DNA of 31,349 bases from Elysia marginata (Eukaryota; Mollusca; Gastropoda; Plakobranchidae). Made by a program: the position numbers and the translations under genes. The notes beneath the pieces are model-generated. The model saw only the letters and a program-made list of their open reading frames with translations. It did no database searches and was not told where the DNA came from. Positions 29,076-31,349 of the stretch are shown in pieces (the stretch's first letter is position 1; each line of letters begins with the position of its first letter). The DNA lies in contig BMAT01013011.1 of the NCBI GenBank assembly GCA_019649035.1, forward strand, positions 155,104-186,452. The letters are read 5' to 3'.

Positions 29076-29282
29076 CTAAAAATGACTAGAGGCTACTACT
29101 AAGGCGGTATATTTTTTCTTGCTTCCAAACATTGATAATCGAAACCGCAGATTACTGGTATGATGCGGGGAATCTCTCACGACCATCACATGACATGTCC
29201 ATTCATGTGAGAGCAGAATGAACAGTTCTGTTTCTATTGTTGTCAATTGTTTATCCACGGACTGGCGAGCGGCTGCTCCCAT
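29076..29282 (-). CDS. 68-codon minus-strand frame, unknown
   Basis: An ATG at 29280-29282 sits in a good context (G at -3, G at +4). The frame begins MGAAARQSVDKQLTTIETEL and continues with FILLSHEWTCHVMVV. The N-terminal part is GC-rich and protein-like; the C-terminal part runs into AT-rich DNA and becomes less so. MGAAAR resembles N-myristoylation starts (MGxxxS/A/R), but that is weak evidence alone. The first exon might end before the AT-rich part, although no clear donor is seen. Confidence 0.18.
   Translation of the reverse strand: MGAAARQSVDKQLTTIETELFILLSHEWTCHVMVVRDSPHHTSNLRFRLSMFGSKKKYTALVVASSHF
29174..29213. repeat. Competing inverted repeats sharing one arm
   Basis: The right arm CATGTGAGAG (29204-29213) can pair either through CATGTGA with TCACATG (29186-29192) or through GTGAGAG with CTCTCAC (29174-29180). 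This gives two mutually exclusive 7-bp stems. Confidence 0.7.
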
Positions 29283-29490
29283 GCCCGGTGTCTTGGGCAG
29301 ACTAGTGTAAACAGCTCTTGTGACAGGCTCACACCGGTCAGCATTTACAGAGAGGACAAAATGGGCTGGTCACCCGCGGAGACCACGATATCCGTTTAGG
29401 CGCTCCCGAGATGCTTAGGGAACGGAAAAGTAACCGGAAAATAGAAGACAAAAATCGTTCAGATTGATGCAAAGTAGAGGTGATGCGCTT
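29283..29490. other. GC-richer island without a clear frame
   Basis: Unique-looking DNA with a TGGTC/GACCA dyad around CCGCGG (29367-29385). It might be a promoter for the minus-strand frame that starts at 29282, or a regulatory element. No motif cluster is convincing. Confidence 0.35.
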
Positions 29491-30180
29491 GCCTCGACAG
29501 ACGCCTGCGTTGCCAGATAAAGATCTAGTAACAGTTACCGTACTGCCATATATGCTGTCTTTTTGAACGTTCTATTTCCTTAGTCGTGTTGCATGGCTAT
29601 ATCTTCAAATTCTTTTCCATGTGGATGCACTGTCCATATTTGTTATTGTATACTATCGTCGAATAGCTGTCTGTCCTATTTTTAAAATAACGGTTTTGAG
29701 TTTTCTAGTTAACACTTTTTGGCAAATGTCGTATTCTTTTTAGAGATAGTCTAATTAAAATTGGTTATTGCACTAATAGAGACTGAAAATGCAAAAAAAA
29801 AAGGAAACACAAAAAGCCCAACAACAAACAAAGAAAGAAACAAACAAAAGAGGGTGAAAAATGTTAAATTGTGAAGAAAGTATACAAAAGACATTGCTAC
29901 TAGTCGTGATGTCATCAGGACAAGTGCAAACTCTTCAACGTGTTACTAAACTTAGTGTATGTTCTTACTTACAAAGGACCCATAAACATCCACGAAACTT
30001 AAAAAATTAAATACTTCGTTCTGCAAGGAAAAAAAATAAATGTTATTCATTTCGACATTATCAAAGCCTTCGCACTCTAGAATAGATTAAACTTGTTTTT
30101 AGAATTGCAATAACAGTCTTACATTCTTATTAGTAACAGATTTAAATTTGATCGCATCATATTATACAATAAAAGACATT
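29490..30180. other. AT-rich non-coding stretch
   Basis: It contains A-rich low complexity at 29790-29860. No gene is seen. Confidence 0.65.
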
Positions 30181-30182
30181 AC

Positions 30183-30393
30183 AGACCTTTAGCACACGCA
30201 CCGTGTCTCACTACGCGTACGTGAAAATCGGGAAAGCAGATTGAGTTACTATAAAAATAATGAAACCAGTTTCTAAAAATAGACCCACAGACGTTCTATT
30301 TTTAGAAACTAATTTCATTATTTATAGTAACTCAATCTGCTCTCCCGATTTTCACGTACGCGTAGTGAGACACGGTGCGTGTGCTAAAGGTCT
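30183..30393. repeat. Long near-perfect inverted repeat (211-bp hairpin)
   Basis: The left arm (30183-30283) and right arm (30295-30393) are reverse complements around an 11-nt loop, CCCACAGACGT. Over roughly 100 paired positions I count a single difference in GGAAAGC versus GGAGAGC, a 2-nt indel (ATAAAAATAA versus ATAAATAA) and two adjacent differences (AAACC versus AAATT). A few more bases (TTAC/GTAA) could pair outside the arms. No target-site duplication or recognised terminal motif flanks it and it encodes nothing. If transcribed it would form a dsRNA long enough for Dicer-type processing. Alternatives are a foldback element, a template-switch inverted duplication, or a library/assembly artefact. 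The near identity implies recent origin or maintenance by selection or gene conversion. Confidence 0.95.
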
Positions 30394-30399
30394 CTAGTA

Positions 30400-31349
30400 A
30401 CTCGCATTTCACGCGAGCGGACAAAAAAGTTAATAATGTTACAAATCTTCTAAAGAGAGATCTACTATTTTTCTCCTTTTTCTTTTTGATAAGTAGGCCA
30501 TTTTGCACGAAATTACCATTGGTATTTTCCCGATCCCCTGCGTTTGTCTCAGCTAGATCTCTATTCAACAACAACGACAAAGTTCAAACAGGTCGGAGAA
30601 GTTGGACTTGCTGTTGTTTTCAAACGTTAAAGATTCTACTCGTTAGCTTGAGACGAGCTCTCTGTTTCATTCTCCTCCTAACAGTTTGTTAGTGATTTGT
30701 ATATTATCTCCAGATCAGCAAAACGTCTAAATAAAATGGTTTTTTAAGGAATATTTATTATAGTATTTAATTAAACATTGCCATTTTTTACAAAGAGTGG
30801 CATAAAATGTAAGATGTGAATAAAAGCGTTTGTCTTCTTCCAATTCTTCGCAAGGTTTTGATGCCTACGATATTGGAAAAGAATTTTCATAAGGCGAAAA
30901 AAAAAAAACATATTTGCATTCACCTTCCTATACAGACTGCTTTTTGTTTAGTTTCTAATATCGCTTCCCAGCTTATGCGGCTCTTTTTATGTTGGCTTTA
31001 TTGTGCTTAATTTTCAAAATGCCAAAACGATAAGAAAAGTAGTTCAATAAATAGATAGCAGAACACACTTGTATTCATTTTTCATTAAATTTGTTTTCTA
31101 AGACCCAGTTGTACGAATTTCCTTGCTTGTTTGTTTGACTTTTTTCCTGGTACCGTTTCCGTAATCTAAGCACCTTATTTTTATTATCCCCGATACGCAT
31201 TGGTTTACCGAAGATCATTATTAATTGCCCCTAATAATAATAATAAAATATGCTTAGACTTTGAATACTCCAATTCCACAAACTATGGTATTGGCAAGGC
31301 ATGCTGTCCTCACGTTTCCCAGTGGTGCCAGATAGCTTCTCTCTATAGC
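30400..31349. other. AT-rich non-coding stretch to window end
   Basis: Frames at 30375-30692 (plus, 105 codons) and 30332-30580 (minus) overlap the right arm of the hairpin and lack motifs, so neither is called. Poly-A at 30898-30908 and an AAT trinucleotide run near 31231-31248 are the only repeats seen. Confidence 0.55.

Noticed and set aside
30183-30393. The long hairpin as an ordinary microRNA precursor
   Set aside because: Arms of about 100 nt with almost no bulges are too long and too perfect for a typical animal pre-miRNA. An hpRNA or a recent inverted duplication fits better.
30332-30692. Overlapping frames of 82 (minus) and 105 (plus) codons
   Set aside because: They overlap an arm of the long hairpin, show no motif and have compositions typical of random DNA.
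1-31349. tRNA, rRNA, snRNA, known microRNA seeds and CRISPR arrays
   Set aside because: Visual search for tRNA B-box words, conserved miRNA sequences (let-7, miR-1, miR-9, miR-124, miR-10 and similar) and regularly spaced repeats gave no match. A covariance-model scan would be decisive.

Overview
The window looks like AT-rich, gene-poor nuclear DNA from a eukaryote, most likely an invertebrate animal. It carries dense microsatellites (GA/CT, AT, CTGT, GATA, ATG, CAA), long poly-A/T runs, pyrimidine tracts of up to about 440 bp, a 4-base N gap, consensus-like splice sites and no bacterial-style operons. The CTGT/CT mixtures resemble those of mollusc and other marine invertebrate genomes, but I cannot name the species. 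I recognise no full-length protein, rRNA, tRNA, known microRNA or CRISPR array.

Layout. Long AT-rich stretches are broken by GC-richer islands of about 80-600 bp, spaced irregularly but often 2-3 kb apart: near 1.96-2.10, 3.51-3.68, 4.37-4.62, 4.88-5.00, 6.53-6.73, 8.74-8.99, 11.10-11.16, 12.48-12.70, 14.73-15.32, 16.95-17.56, 18.6-18.8, 21.66-21.92, 24.43-24.79, 26.45-26.96, 28.06-28.37 and 29.15-29.48 kb. Lines I hand-counted in the 3.5 and 17 kb islands are 50-62% GC, against 20-35% around them. Most islands hold short open frames, and several are flanked by good splice signals. The best exon candidates on the + strand are 3508-3682, 6540-6614 and 8751-8855 (each behind a strong acceptor), 21788-21916 (an acceptor/donor-bounded 129-nt exon) and 24614-24784 (ending at a near-consensus GAG|GTAAGA donor). 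The region 28186-28366 has two overlapping frames, one ending in a dibasic site followed by a two-cysteine peptide. The longest ATG-to-stop frame is 199 codons on the minus strand at 16953-17552. These could be exons of one or more long-intron genes, decayed mobile-element sequence, or cis-regulatory islands that are open by composition. Sequence alone does not decide.

Other structure. The clearest non-coding object is a near-perfect long inverted repeat at 30183-30393: two arms of about 100 nt around an 11-nt loop. It would form a long RNA or DNA hairpin. Promoter-like motif clusters lie at 11113-11151 (ETS plus NRF1-type sites), 11889-11989 (CRE half-palindrome plus a perfect GTCACGTGAC element) and 28080 (TATAAATA). 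At 24451-24750 on the minus strand, a frame broken by one TGA contains a helix-turn-helix-like segment that may be a transposase relic.

No pathway or cooperating gene set can be described from this window. All coding calls are low-confidence hypotheses. The repeats, the gap and the large hairpin are seen directly.
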